The notes: generated by a model not told the origin, from the sequence alone. 64,000 nt of DNA from Piromyces finnis (GCA_002104945.1 MCFH01000024.1:634501-698500); one strand, 5' to 3'. Counted from the stretch's first letter, positions 12,469 through 26,900 are shown. A program made the numbers and translations.

Positions 12469-14686
12469 TTAATTTCCAAAAAATTCACAATTATTGTTAT
12501 TTTTTAATATAATAATAATAATAATAATAAAATAATAATAAAAGTAATAAAAATATTATTTATATATATATATATAGAAAGAAGAATATAATTATATGTA
12601 CTATATTATAACAATTTACAAATTTAAATATTCTAAATCAAATCAAAACTTTAGATAAAAAGAAAAAATAAAGAAAAAAAATAATATAAATAAAATAAAA
12701 TAAAATTAAAAATAAAAATAAAAAGATAAATAAAATAAATAAAATATAATAAAATAAAATAAATAAATAAATAAAATAAAAAATTAAAAACTAAAATTAA
12801 AATAAAAGTAATCAAAAATAAAATAAATCTAGTATTAGTATTATTAGTGTTAGCATTATATAATAATTCTTATAATGTTATTGGTTTTCATTTTATTATA
12901 CATTATTAGAATATTAGTGTATAATATTATAAAAAGAACATACTGATAGATTTTATCATTCATAATATACTAATTTTTATTTATTTATAATTCTAAGGTA
13001 ATAAAATTAATATATACTTTTTTAAAAAAAAATAAAATGACTAATAAACAAATGGACGGTTTTTTTTTTTTATTTTATAATATTGTGTTCATAATAAATT
13101 TATTATTTAATATTCAATTTATTTGATGTTTAAAATATTTATAACATAAGCATTATAACTTTTAATTGATGTTTATATTGTATTATGTTTTTTATGATAA
13201 TACTTCAACCTAATTAATATTTTTCTTTTTCTTTTTTTCTAATAAATACTTATATTTTAATAAAATTCATCTTTTATTTTTTATGTTATTTTTTTTCAAA
13301 GTTTACATTTTACAATTATGTTACACAAAATAGTATTAAACTTTAAAAATTAATAAATTTATGTAAATATTTTTTTTATCAAATTCAAAATAAAACATGA
13401 AAAAAAGGATAAATTAATAATTATATATATATATATTTATGTTAAGTATGAGTAATAAATAATGAAAATAAAAATAAATAACATATTTAAAAAAAAAGGT
13501 CAACAATTAGATTTATACACACATTTTATTTTTTAAATGTTATGAAAGGATAATGATTTTTTATGCTTAAATTATAAAAATGTTTTAAAGAATCTTGCTA
13601 TAAAATATTTAATTCACCTTTTTTTTATATTAAAATATATAAATAAATGATTATTTTATATTTGAATAATAGTTATCTATTCATTAATATCAATATATTA
13701 TAATGATTATCTATTATTATTATGTTATTATGATTGATATAACTATTACCCTTTTTTATTCATCTTTATTGATATAAAAAAAGACTAAAGAAAATCATGA
13801 ATATGTCTATTTATATAATTTTTTTAAAAAAAAAAAGATTCACCATATATAAAGACTAGTTATTAAATATTTCTCTATAACAATTATTAAATGTTAATTA
13901 AAAAAAGTTATAAAAATCATAGATAGTATAAATCATTATATTGTTTATATTATAAAAATCTTTATAATTTAAATAATTATTTTCTTAAAAGCTTACTTTT
14001 CAATATGAATAGTAACAGCAATTAAATTATAAAATCACTTTATTTATCATTATTATTATTATTATTATCATTATCATCATCATCATCATCATCATTATTA
14101 TTATTATTATTATTATCCATTAAAACTGATTATGTTATATGTTTTTAAGAAAAATTATTTTTTTTTTTTTTAAAACATAAATAATTTATTTTAAAATGTA
14201 GTAACAATTGAATCTTTTAATTTGCTATGAATAAATTAAACAATTAGAGAAAAAAACATTTTTCATTTGTTATTAGTAAAACCTTAAATTATAATAAATT
14301 ATTTGTTATTTTATATAACATCAAATTAATTAATAAAGAATTTGTATGTTTATAATTAAATGGTAATGAAATAGATAACTTTTATTATTATTAAACTTTA
14401 CTTGTATATTTTTTTTTTGCCTTATAAAGGCTTATTAAAAATTTGAACTTAACTTTATTTATTATTAAAATTTTATTACCATAGTGACATTTTATATATT
14501 CATAATTAGGTATTTTATAAACAAAATTATAAAAAATGGCATATAAAATGAAAAATTTATCCTGACATTTTTAATGTAAATAAACAAAACAAAAAAAAAA
14601 AAAAAAAAGTATAGAATTAAAAAAATAAATTCTATATATAAAAATCTTTTATTTAAAAAATATATACGTTAAATAAAATAATCAAT
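12469..14686. other. Intergenic, 2.2 kb; microsatellites only
   Basis: No coding sequence or RNA gene is recognised. It begins with simple A-rich (TAAAA-type) tracts at about 12655-12800 and has a mixed trinucleotide repeat at about 14044-14118. The last part must contain the promoter of the GH9 gene; no regulatory motif can be distinguished. Confidence 0.6.
14044..14118. repeat. (ATT)n(ATC)n(ATT)n compound microsatellite
   Basis: Pure trinucleotide periodicity runs for about 75 bp, with a central block of ATC units flanked by ATT units. It is noncoding, about 570 bp upstream of the cellulase start. Confidence 0.85.
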
Positions 14687-16336
14687 ATGAAATTTTTATC
14701 AATCTTAACTGTTGCTGCTGCTGCTAGTTCTGCTTTAGCTGCATCACAAGGTAAATATATTTTAATGATATTTGATGATAAAAATAGATAAAGAAAAACA
14801 AAATAAAATGTATTATTTAATTTATAATTGTATTTACGTATTAAATATTTTAAAAATAATATTAAAATCATAATTAATATTTCATATTATAAATAATAAG
14901 ATTATGCTAGACATCTTGAATTAAATTTCTTATTCTACGAAGCCCAACGTTCTGGTCCACTTCCAGCTACTAATCGTATTCCATGGAGAGGTGATTCTGG
15001 TCTTAATCATGGTGCTGATGTTGGTGTTGATCTTACAGGTGGTTATTACGATGCTGGTGACAACGTAAAATTCAACTTTCCACAAGCTTTCTCCATGACT
15101 GCTCTTTCATGGATGGGAATTGAATTTGCTTCTGGTGTAGAAATGGCTGGTCAAACTCAATACTTAAAAGACACTGTTAAATGGGGTTGTGATTATTTAT
15201 TAAAATGTCACGAAAAGGGTACTGATGTATTTTACATGCAAGTTGGTGATGGTGATATAGATCACCAATACTGGAAAGCCGTTGAGGATATCGACTATCC
15301 AACTCCAGCCTTCTTTGTTAATTCTACCAACCCAGGTACTGAAGTTACTGGTGAAACTGCTGCTGCTTTTGCTGCTGCTTCAATTCTTTTCAAGGAAAGT
15401 GATCCAGATTATTCATCTACTCTTTTAGATCAAGCTCTTGAATGGTATGAATTTGCTGATAAATATCAAGCTGATTATTCTGTATCTGTTCCAAAGGCTG
15501 CTAATTACTATAAGAGTTGGAATGGTTATAATGATGAACTTGCCTGGGCTGCTATATGGCTTTACAGAGCTTTGGGTGATGAATCTTACTTACAAAAGGC
15601 TATGAGTCTTGTTTCTGATTATCAACTTAATGAAGTTGGTATTGATTGGGATAGCAAATATCAAGGAGTTATTGTTATTCTTGCTCAACTTGGTATTGAT
15701 GAATATGTTCAAAAAGTTGAAAATTGGGTTAGAGAAATTTGTACTAATGGCAAGTTCTCTCCAGGTGGTATGTATATCAATCGTGACAGTGAATGGGGTT
15801 CACTTCGTCGTGCTACTTCCATGGCTGCTAGTTTAATTTACTACACAAAGAATCTTCCTGAAGGGAGTGAATTAAGAGAATTAGCAAAAACTTTTGCTAA
15901 ATCCCAAGCTGATTATGTTCAAGGTAATAATCCACTTGGCGTTGATTTTATTGTTGGTGCTGATGCATCATCTCCACGTTCTGTTCATCACCGTTCCGCT
16001 TCTGGTGCATCATGTATGGAATGTGAACCAACCGTTAATGAACATATTATATATGGTGCTTTAGCTGGTGGACCAGATGTTAACGATCAATGGTTAGATT
16101 ACAGACCAGATTACCAAAAGAATGAAATTGCTCTTGATTATAACGTTTGTTACGCTGCTGTTTGTGCCTATCTTATTGAAGAAGGATTAAATATAGAAGA
16201 TCCAATTCCAGTTTGGGAATTCGATTATCGTATTAATACGGATGTTGATTCTTCAGATGATGAAGAAATTGAAGTTGATATTTCTCAAGTCACTGAAGCT
16301 GACAATGATTCATCATGTGATGAAGATGATGAATAA
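14687..16336 (+). CDS. Secreted GH9 cellulase (endoglucanase family)
   Basis: Glycoside hydrolase family 9, inverting enzymes that cut beta-1,4-glucan. Exon 1 (14687-14750) encodes the signal peptide MKFLSILTVAAAASSALAAS. A 150-bp intron follows, and exon 2 (14901-16336) encodes the whole catalytic domain; total 499 residues. Family motifs are intact: DYARHLELNFLFYEAQRSGPLP at the mature start (shown in part), YYDAGDNVKF (residues 70-79, with the catalytic-base aspartates), VHHRSA, and KNEIALDYN with the likely catalytic acid Glu430. Unlike many gut-fungal glycosidases it has no dockerin or other CBM. After about residue 468 it ends in an acidic tail rich in Asp/Glu with a lone Cys (SSCDEDDE). 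GH9 enzymes of gut fungi are commonly discussed as bacterial in origin; the intron falling exactly between signal and enzyme fits that but does not prove it. Confidence 0.95.
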
Positions 16337-17262
16337 GTATTGTAAATATTATACCAATCTTACTTTGGTTGTAAAATATATTAATTATAGTATATATATT
16401 TATAAAAAAAAAAAAAAAGAATTACATTTTCATTAGTAATCCATAATTATATTATAATATAATTATTGAACTATAATGTGATTAGAATATAGATAAAAAA
16501 TAAAAGTTTTTTTTTTTTTTTTTTAGAGTAAAATATAATTTTAAAATTTAAAATATTATTTAATGATAGTATCAAAAAAAAAAAAAAAGAAAAAGAAAAA
16601 TGTAAAAATAGTGTATGGAAAAATATATATAATAAAAACAAAAACTAATGTAAATAAAGAATCAATATACATAATAAATAATAATTTATATATATTTAAC
16701 ATAAATTTATATAAATATAACCAAGAAAAAGTTATGATATGTATATTTTTAAATATTAATTTTTTCTTGTTAAAATTATTATATTTCTGAAAAATCTAAG
16801 TTCTGTATTTAATTTAATTATTAATTATTTAAATGTATTAAAAGTAAGTAGATAAATAAATAAATAAAATTTAAGATAATTAAAAAAAATTAAAAGTTAT
16901 TTCAATATAAAAAATCGAATATTGAAGAGAAAAAGCAAAAAGTCCAGTATAATTTATAAATTATAATAGAAGATCTTTTCTTTTTAGTTTTTTAATTTAA
17001 TATTAATAATATCATTTTAAAAATTTTTTAATAATTAAATAAAAACTTTATTATTTTAAAACAATGAAAACTAAAATAATTTGAATTTAAATTCCAAAAT
17101 TATTAATAAAATTATATTTAAATAAATTTCAAGATTTTAATAATTTATAAAAGGGGAATTTTTAATAATAAATATACTAAGTAAACAAATATTTAAATAA
17201 ATAATTAAATTAAATTAAATTAAATTGAAAAAATAGAGGAACAAGATATAAATAAAATAACC
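16337..17262. other. Intergenic; nothing recognisable
   Basis: AT-rich spacer between the cellulase and the Swc4 gene. A 75-codon open frame at 16563-16790 is a run of Lys, Ile and Asn codons from AT bias and is not called. An AAATT-type repeat precedes the next start. Confidence 0.65.
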
Positions 17263-20200
17263 ATGGAACAGGAAAAGAAAAATTTGAATGAATTATCAAC
17301 AGTTTCTTCAACTTCTGAAACATCAACTAAATCGGACTCAAAAATTGATAAGGATACTGTAACTATTAAAAAATCTATAAATGCGGAAACTGAAAAAAAA
17401 GTTAATAATAATGAAGAAAGTAAATCATTAGTAAAAGAATCTGAAACATCTATCAAACAAAAATCAATAAATCCCATAGTAACAGATTTAAAAGGTAAAT
17501 CAACTGATGAAAATTCAAATCAAACTTTAAAAAGTAGTGTACAAACAACAAAATTAACTTCAGAGTCATTATTTAAAAGTACAAATGAAACTTTAACCCA
17601 ATTAGTAAAATCATTAGAATGTAAAAAAACAAGCTCTTCTCCAGCAATTTCAATGTCTAAACCAGAAATCACATCAACTTCAGAACCTAGCAATGCTAAT
17701 ATTAATGTATCAAGTAATTTATTAAAACTACCTAATACTGAAAATAAAGATAAAGAAACTACAAAAAAGGTACCTAATACAATTAATTTAACTGTAGCTA
17801 CTACTCAAAGTAAAACATCATCAGCTAATTTAAGTAATATAAAAACTACCTCTACATCATCTGTAACAGAAGCTGTAAAAGCAGTCACAATAGTAGTATC
17901 AGAAAATAAACTAATTAATGACAATGTATTATCAAAAACTAATATATCTAATGCTTTAGAAACAGAGAAAATATCCAATATACCAAAAACAACTACGGAT
18001 TTAAATAATGCAAAACCCATCTCATTATTTAGTTTAAATGCAGAGGATACTAAAAAAATAAATGATCAACAAGACAACACTTCAACAATAGCAATATCAA
18101 CAAAAATTGCATCTTCTGATAGTAAATCAATTACAAAAACACCAGCACAAATTGCAGCAGAGGGTCTAATTTCTTCTTTAACAAAAGCAGATGGAGGAAT
18201 AACTCTACCTCTCATAAATAATAAGAATAAATCAACAATTGGGAGTCCAATTGTAAAACCACCAATAATAAGTGATACAAAAAAATTAGCAACAAATCTA
18301 ATTAAGAATATTCAATTAGAACAGAAAACTAATCAACTTTTTGCTAAAACTTCTATATCAAAATCCTCCTTAAATAATATTAATAATATCACAACAACAA
18401 GTGGCTCATTAGATAAAAAAGAAATTCAGGCTGCTGCTGCTGCCGCTGTTGCAAGTGCCGCAGCTGCTCTTACACCAACATTAACAAGATCTAAGTCACA
18501 AGAAACTTCTGCAAATGTTGCGGCTGTTGTAGCTGCTGCATTTAATAAAGCTAATGCAGCAGTAGTAGCTCAACAGAAAATAGTTCCACAATCTTCTCAG
18601 ACAAAGGCACACACTTCTAAAATTCAAAATAAAAGTCAAACTCCAATTCAATTTCAAAATTTACAACAGCAATTAAAGTCAGCATTACCAACAACTACCC
18701 AACCCACTACTTCTACACCAACGGCTGTATCAAAAATTGATCAAGTAAAAAAAGCTATTTTATCTACTCAACAAACACAACAACCAATTGCAACTTCAAA
18801 GTTAACAACTCCAGGAACGCCATCAACAAATACTGCCACTACTAAAAATGATACAAAAACTACACCAGTTCAATCAGCAGCAGCTACTCCTACAATTAAA
18901 GTTGTTACTCCTATTACTAATCCAAATGTTGCAGCTGCAATTGCTAAATCTATGAATAATGCAGCATTAAATCAACAACTTATAGGTACTAAAGCAGAAC
19001 CAACTGTAATATCACCTAATAGTACAACTTCCTCTGCTAACTTAATATCAAATTTACAGAAAAATAATATTTCACCAGTAGCTGCAAATAATTTGGGTTT
19101 AAATATTAACCCAACATTAGCCAATCTTAAAGCAAAATTTAATCTTAATAATTATCCTATTAAAAATGGTATTCCTAAAAATATGAATGTTGCAGCTGCT
19201 GTAGCAGCTAATCCACAAGCCTTGCAAGCGGCAATAGCATCAAGTCAATTTTCTAAAAATTATTACAATTTAGCACAGTTAAATGCTCTTAGAGAAAAAC
19301 AAAAGCTACAACAACAAAATTTCTATATATCACAGCAACAACTTCAACAACTTCAACAACAACGAGCGGCTGCTTTGTCTAACGTTGGTTTAAATATCCT
19401 TAATAACCCAGTTTTAAATGGCGCTAATCAAGCTACATTATTAAATACAGGTCTAATGGGTTTAAATGCAAATAATACTGCTAAGATTAATGCTAACCCA
19501 ACAGCAGTTGCTGCTTCATCCTCAGCAATAAACCCTTCAATGATAAAAAAAGACTTCAATATGAATCTTTTACTCCAAAAACAACAACTTCAAAAATTTG
19601 AACAAGCTGCGGTTGCTGCTGCAGCTCAACAAGCCACTCAACAAGCAGTTCAACAACAAAAAATATCTCAGGCTCAAGTTCACACTCAAGCTCAAATTCA
19701 AGCCAAGGTTATTCAAGCGCAGGCACTAGCTCAGGCACAATCACAAGTTGCTAATTCAACATTATCAAATCAAGCATTACAACAACAACAATTACAAAAA
19801 CAAACTATTGATAATTCAATTTCAACTGCTAAAACAAGTTCAACATTGACCACATCTACACCAACAACAACAATAACAACGACTTCAGTGACTGCCAATA
19901 CAAAAGCAGCATCTTTATCAACTACTGTTGAATTTCCGATTCAAAATCAAACTCAAGCTTCAAGTACTAGTAATCCAATTCAAACAATAACTTCTACGAT
20001 AACCACTACGGTTGTAACTCCAAATACTGTTTCAAATACTACAACAAGTGCAACATCAAATACTATACCCGTTATTAAGATTGAAGATGCAAAAAACAGT
20101 ACAATTGCTATTAATAATTCTCAATTACCAATAAAACAGCATATTGATAAAAATCCTTCTCCAATAACTGTTGCATTTGACTCAAGAACAGTTAAAAATG

Positions 20201-22894
20201 AGATCGAAGAAAGAAGAAAAAGAGAATTGGCTTCTCTTAACGATACTATTTCAAGAGAAAAAAGAAAAATAGTTAAACTAAAAGTGAATAAAAAACCAAA
20301 GTTAAAAATAAGTGAAGAAGATGGTAATATTTCTTTTAAATAAAGAAAACTATTTATGAAATATTGAAATAATATAGTTTTTAGATTTTATATTAGTGAT
20401 ACACAAATCTAATTCAAATCAATAATTTAATAAACACTATTTTATGCATTTTATAATAGAATTAGATCCTGAGAGTGATATATTCCAAGTTGTTAATGGC
20501 ATTGCTTCAATTGTTCCTACATATAATTATAAAGAATATAAAAATATGGGCAAAGTTTCTAAATGGTAATTTTTCTATAATAATATAAAATCTATATTTT
20601 TTTCTAAAAAATATAAAAAATATATTAATATAATTAAAATATTATATATTCATTGATAAATTTTAAAATAAATTTATAATTTTTATAATAATAAAATATA
20701 TAAATATTTATTAGGATTTGGACACCTTTTGGAAGTTCAGCTAGAGATGATAATTTACAATTATTCCACTGGAGAAAAGCTTCAGAAGACAGTGATGGTA
20801 TGAAATAATGATTAATTTTTTTTTTAAAAAAGAAATTTTTAGAAAATAAGTGTTTTTACTAAAATTATAAATATCATCTACCCTCTTTATAATTAGATTA
20901 TGAATTTGCAAAATTTAATAAATGTGTTGATATCCAAGATTATACAGATGAAGAGTATAATACATATCTATCAGGTAAACTAAAAATATATATTTTTAGT
21001 TTAATAGATTTAATAATTGTTAAAATATAAAATTTATTTATTAATTTTTAATGAAAAAGACCCAGCATGGACAAAAGAAGAAACAGCTTATTTAATGGAT
21101 CTTTGTAAACAATTTGATTTACGTTTTTATGTTATTTTTGATCGTTACGAATATCCTCATCATAAGAGAACTATGGAAGATTTGAAAGATCGTTATTATC
21201 AACTAACAAAAAAAATATTAAATATTCGTTCTAAAAAGGATTCTAAATTAAAGGAGCAATTAGAATATTATAATTATGATAAAAGTAACTTTTCTTAGAT
21301 AGTTGTTATTAATTAATTTTAATATACATAATTTTAAATAATATATAAATATTAATAATAAATAAATAAATAAAAAAAAAAAATATAAAATAAATAGATA
21401 AAGAAATCGAACGTAAAAAGCATCTGCAGTCATTATATAATAGAACCAAAGAACAAATAGAAGTAAGAAATAAGCATATAATAATAAAATATATTGTTAC
21501 ATATTCTCATTATAATTATAATTTTCAAAATAAAAAAATAAAAAGGAGGAAGATGTATTATTTTTAGAATTAAGAAGAAGAAGACTTAAAGAATCAGAAT
21601 GGCTAAAAGAAAGAGATAATTTATTACAATTATTAAACATAAATAATGTAATAAATTCTACAGTAGTTAATGTATTACAAATAAATTATTATATATAAAT
21701 ATTTAAAATATTATTAATTATAATTATTAATGATATTGTTATTGGCATTTATTTTCTTGTTATAAAAATTATAAAAATATTAGAAAAAGAAACGTAATAT
21801 TCATCAAACAGATCAATATGAAAATACACCTACAATTAATAATACGGCATTACAAAAAACAAATCCATCACCTACACAAAATTCAGCAAATAATGTTACA
21901 ACTAATAACTTAGTATCTTCACCAAAATCAATACCAACAGCTGTTGCTACTGGAACTTCTACTGGAACGCCAAAACCTACTAGCCATCATACAAATAGTG
22001 CCCGTAGTGTAAACAATTCACCATCAAATTCACATTCTAGCTCACTTCATAAATCTAATTCCCATTCGGTAAATAATGTTTCTACTGTATCTATTTCAGT
22101 TTCACATGAAAAGAGTTCCTCCAAACCACATCATCATACTAAAACATCAAATGAAGATTGTACATATATTTTGCTCTCTCTATAATATAATTTTATTTAT
22201 ATTTGCTTAATGATTAATAATATATTATTTATATTTTTTTTACTAAAATTTATAGCTGAAGTATCATCAGTTAAAAAAGAAAGATTACCAAGTGGTGTTT
22301 ACTTAAGAAGTTCTCGTGTATTGAATATGAAAAATTCTATTATACCAAGAGTAAATCATTACTTTGAAGAAAATGAAATTCGTAAGTTGTTTCTTATTTA
22401 TTTATTTATTTATTTGTTTTTTTGTTTGTTTGTTTGTTTGTTTATTTATTTGTTTGTTTATTTATTTATTATAAAAAATAATAATAATAGCATACTATCC
22501 ATCTATGCCAACCCAATCTACTTGTGCTGCTTATAATGAATTACGTAGTCAAGTTGTAACATTGATGGAATTAAAGCGTAAGAATGAGCATTTAGAGAAA
22601 GAATTAAAGAATCCAAACTATCGAAAAATGAGTAATACTTCAGAGCTTTCCAGTACAGTTGTTTCCTCATCTTCTACAAAATCAACTAAAGTAAATATTT
22701 ATTATAATAAAAATATTTATTGAAAATATATTTTTTTTTTTTTATAATAATAATATATATTTGTTGTTTCATAATTTTAAATAATTAATTATTTTTCACT
22801 TTTTATATATTACCTTTAGGTTAAAAAGAGATCTTTATCACCAACAACAGTAAAAGAACCTAAAAAGGGACGTTTTATGAAAACTTATCAATAA
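17263..22894 (+). CDS. Swc4/DMAP1-like chromatin-complex subunit with ~1000-residue N-terminal extension
   Basis: Subunit shared by the SWR1 (H2A.Z exchange) and NuA4 (histone acetylation) complexes in the nucleus. Exons are 17263-20323, 20460-20565, 20715-20797, 20897-20974, 21060-21284, 21404-21462, 21546-21647, 21784-22159, 22256-22381, 22491-22690 and 22820-22894, all in phase, giving 1496 residues. The conserved part starts near residue 1035. It has WIWTPFGSSARDD and LFHWRK (about 1056-1077), FAKFNKCVDIQDYTDEEY, and a SANT domain from DPAWTKEE (1110) through EDLKDRYYQLTKKI (about 1165). The DMAP1 region follows (SLYNRTKEQIEEEDVLFLEL), then SGVYLRSSRVLNMKNS and a C-terminal helix. Human DMAP1 is 467 residues. 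The extra N-terminus, nearly all in exon 1, is Thr/Ser/Asn-rich, then Ala- and Gln-rich, and ends in a basic stretch (KLKVNKKPKLKI). If translation instead ran on past 20323, exon 1 would stop at 20341-20343, so cDNA is needed to confirm the junction. Confidence 0.9.
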
Positions 22895-23076
22895 AATATA
22901 TCCAAACATTTATATAATATTCATTTTATCATTTTCATATAAATATACATACATAATATTACACTAGTTAAATAATAAAGTTGAAATAATTATTCATTAT
23001 TAAAATTTTTATTTAAAATTTTCTAAAAAAAAAAAAAATACAAATAACAAAATAATACATTATTATTTAGGATATA

Positions 23077-23142
<66 letters not shown>

Positions 23143-23990
23143 GTTTTGTTCTTTTTTTCATTAAATATTTTTATTTCTTTTTGAACTTTTCTTTGATCTA
23201 TTTAGAAAATTATATTCATAAAAAAAAAACAATTTAATATGTTTTTATTAAAACAACTTATTTTATTCTCATACAGAATAAGTAATTAATGTAAATAATA
23301 ATAAAAATAAAAAAAAAAAAAAAATTAATAATAGAACGCTATTAATCATTAATAAATATAAAATTTAATTTTTTTTATTTTATTTTATTTTTTTATTTTA
23401 TTTTATTTTTTTATTTTTTATTTCAATAATAGTGTAAAATTAATTTTTAAAAAAATATATTTTCTATAATAGTATATAATTATTAAAATTTGTTATAAAT
23501 ATTTTATAAAAAAAATAAAAGTAATGGTATGGAGTAATAACAGTAATAAACCTATTAATGAAAAACAAAAATTTTAAAAAAAAAAAAAAAATCATTAATA
23601 TGATAATTTATTTGCTTTCCATATTTTTTTTTAAAAAAAATAAAAAATTAAAATAAAATAATTATCAGAAAATCCTAGATATCTTCAGTGTTAAAGTTAT
23701 CCCCATAATTTTTTTTAAAAAAAAAAAAAAAAACAGTTAAGAATATGTAAATAAAAAAATAATTTTATTCATATTCATAGATAACTAAAACTCGAAGTGC
23801 AAGGATGATATTTTCATCATTAATTACTTATTTATCTTTCCACTTTTTTATAAATAAAATATAATAAAATATTCTTTAAATTTACCTTATACTTCTTTTT
23901 ATCGGTATTTTATGATAGATATTGAGGTCTAATGTAGTTTTTTTAAAAAATAGAAAAATATTACTTTTTTCATTTAATTTTTTTTTTTTT
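22895..23990. other. Intergenic between convergent genes; (ATT)n
   Basis: This is 3' flank on both sides. It holds a long (ATT)n tract at about 23077-23142 and several poly-A/T runs. No gene is seen. Confidence 0.65.
23077..23142. repeat. (ATT)n microsatellite
   Basis: About 21 uninterrupted ATT units in the 3' intergenic space. Confidence 0.9.
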
Positions 23991-26900
23991 TTATTTATCA
24001 TGTAAACTAAGTTGTAAAACATAGTTAAGATATTCTTCTTCATTCATATCTTCAGGATTCTTTACATTTAAGGTATTATCCGGTGAAGGAGAGGATATAT
24101 TCAAAAGTTCTTGTTCATCATAATTATCATAAGCATAATTATCATAATTCTCCTCCCATTCATCTAAAGGAATGAAATTCTTTTTCTTTCCTTTATTCTT
24201 TTTACCTTTACCCTTTTTACCTCCTTTGGATTTTGGTTCATCTTCTAGGGTATCATATTTATTATTTAATATATTTGTGGATGAATCAGGTACAATTACA
24301 CTTGAAGATGTAACAGATGTTGTATTATTAATTATTGATGTTTCTGGGGTATCATTTAAAAAGTCTTGAATAGCATCATTAATGAAATCGTTATCTGATT
24401 TTCCACTAGTATTAAATGAAGGTTTGGATTTATTGATATTGCTTTTTTTCTTTCTTTCTTCTTGCTTTATTTTTTCTTCTTTAAAGTATTGTTCAGCACT
24501 AATTCCATTTTCATTCTCATCATCATCTTCGTAATATTGATCTTTAAAGTTATCCTCTGGATGATTAATCTCATTATTTATTTTTTCCATATACATATCT
24601 TGTTTAGCAATCTCAGAGGCATACAAGAAATCTCTCTTTTCTTGCTCATCAACATAATCTTCTGGAATTTCTTCTTGATCAGAATTAAATTGGGATGGAT
24701 CGTATTCAAAATCATCATTTATTTCGTTTTCATGATCTTGACCTTTGGAACTTGTAGATATAACTTGCTCCTTTTGTTCCATACTTAGCATCATTGCATA
24801 GGCCATTAACTCTTCTTCCGTTAATTCTTCATTAATAGATCCGTTAAAACGTTTTAAATTTTTAGAATTTACCTTTTCTTGCTTCTTTTCTTTTTCAAAC
24901 ATTTCACAAGAAGTCTTATAGTCTTCCATAATATTTTTATTTCTAGCTAATTTAAGTGACAATAACTCTTTGTCTGTCTTATTCTTCTTTTTGGATTCTT
25001 TGATACGCTCAGTATCAAAATCCCATACTTTGATACTATTACCAAAACTAATACAAATTTGGTATTTATCCATTTCCATACCATTAATAACATTATAATG
25101 ACGCATAACATTAGTATTTCTTGGATTGTTCTTGGATTTTCTACAGTAAAATGTACGAATTAATGTACTATTTAAACTATCAATAACATTCACTTTACCA
25201 TCTGAACCTGCTGTAACAATTTTAAATGCATCAATTAAAATTGATGTTGGTGGTCCTTCATGAAGGTTAAAACTACGAAGAGGAGTTAAAATATTAGTTC
25301 CATTTTCATCTTTTCTTATTAATTTTTTGGAAGAATATTCGTTATCTTCATTTGGTGTTTTCTTTTTATTGTCGAAATTCCAAATATAAATCATACCATT
25401 ATTATCTGAACTAACAATAATACTTTCTTCTAAACCATGAAGCTCATTATTATTATATTTTGTAGTATCAATATTAATACCAGAAAGTTTTGCCCTTTCA
25501 ATATTTGAAGTTTTGCCTTGTTGTTCTTTACTCCATGTCACAACAGCTAATTCATTTGAATAATCACCATCATCTAATATATTTAATTTTTTCAATTGAG
25601 GAATACTCCAATGTGTTAATTTTCTGTCTTTAGAACCATTTTGGCATGCAATAATAATTGTTTCGTATATTGGATCATAATGAAGTGAGACTATTGGACT
25701 TCCTACATCAATAACGTAATCCATTGTTAAATATAACTCTTGTCCATCTTCAGGTGGTTTTTTTGCTGACATTAAATCAAATACATTTACATTCCAAATT
25801 TGAACTTGACCAGCTATATTACCAACAATAATATACTTTTTTGGATTGATAATTATTGACGTAATTGCAGCTTCATAGTAGGCTATTAAAAGTTTAACGA
25901 TAATAAAATATTTAATATTATTATAAATTTAATATATTTATCAAACCAATAAATATAAATATCATATATAACAATTTACATGAAAGAACAGCGATACGAG
26001 CATCATATTTTGTATCCCAAAGCATAACACGTCCATCAGCAGAACCTGTAACAACTAATCTTGTGAATGTTGGTAACCATTCAATACATGTAATAGCAGT
26101 TTCGTGTCTTTGAACATATTTTTTGTGTTTTAAATTTTTTAATTTATCTTTAAAGTTCGATATTTTTGTAATACGACCACCAAATTCACCAACAAAAATA
26201 TGATCCCTATTTTTAAATATCATTTAAATTAATAATCTGATTAAAATCATAATTGGACATAATAATCAAAAAAAAAAAAGATTATTTATAAATAATTATT
26301 TATCTATCTATTTATCTATGATACTTACTTATCAATTTTAACACATGATACTGGTTGTGGCATAAAATCACCAAATAAATTGATATTACGACGTTCTGTT
26401 CTACCTGTGCTTGGATCTGATACAATAATTATACCTTAAAATATGAAAAATAAATACATATTTATAAATTAAATAGTGTAAGCGATTTAAAATAATAGTT
26501 TTATTTGAAAAATATATCAATTGTTTATCTATATATATTTAATATTATCAACTATTATTAATATGTAATATATCAATAAGGTTTACCTTGATCTAACCAC
26601 CCAGTATATAAACGTCTTCTATTAAAATCAGCATAAAATATATCTGCTATAGGATACATACATCTGTATTCTAAAACATTTGGTTTTCCTCTTTTCCATA
26701 AACTATTATAATTAAAAGATTTTAAAATAAAAAGATAATAATTCAAATAAGAAAATCATTACTATTAATTATTAATTTATATATAATATTTTCTGAGTTT
26801 GCCTCTTTTATTAATAAGATTTATAATATTGAAAATAAGACATTGCAATTACTCTATAAGATTCATTCTTGTTGTGAATTCTTCTCTCCATCTTCCCTCT

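Noticed and set aside
16563-16790. 75-codon open frame with poly-Lys start
   Set aside because: It is made of AT-only codons after a poly-A run, with no homology, in a spacer.
25921-26223. Separate small WD40 gene upstream of the 593-codon frame
   Set aside because: The intron between them (25883-25979 on the minus strand) keeps phase; both are parts of the F-box/WD40 gene.
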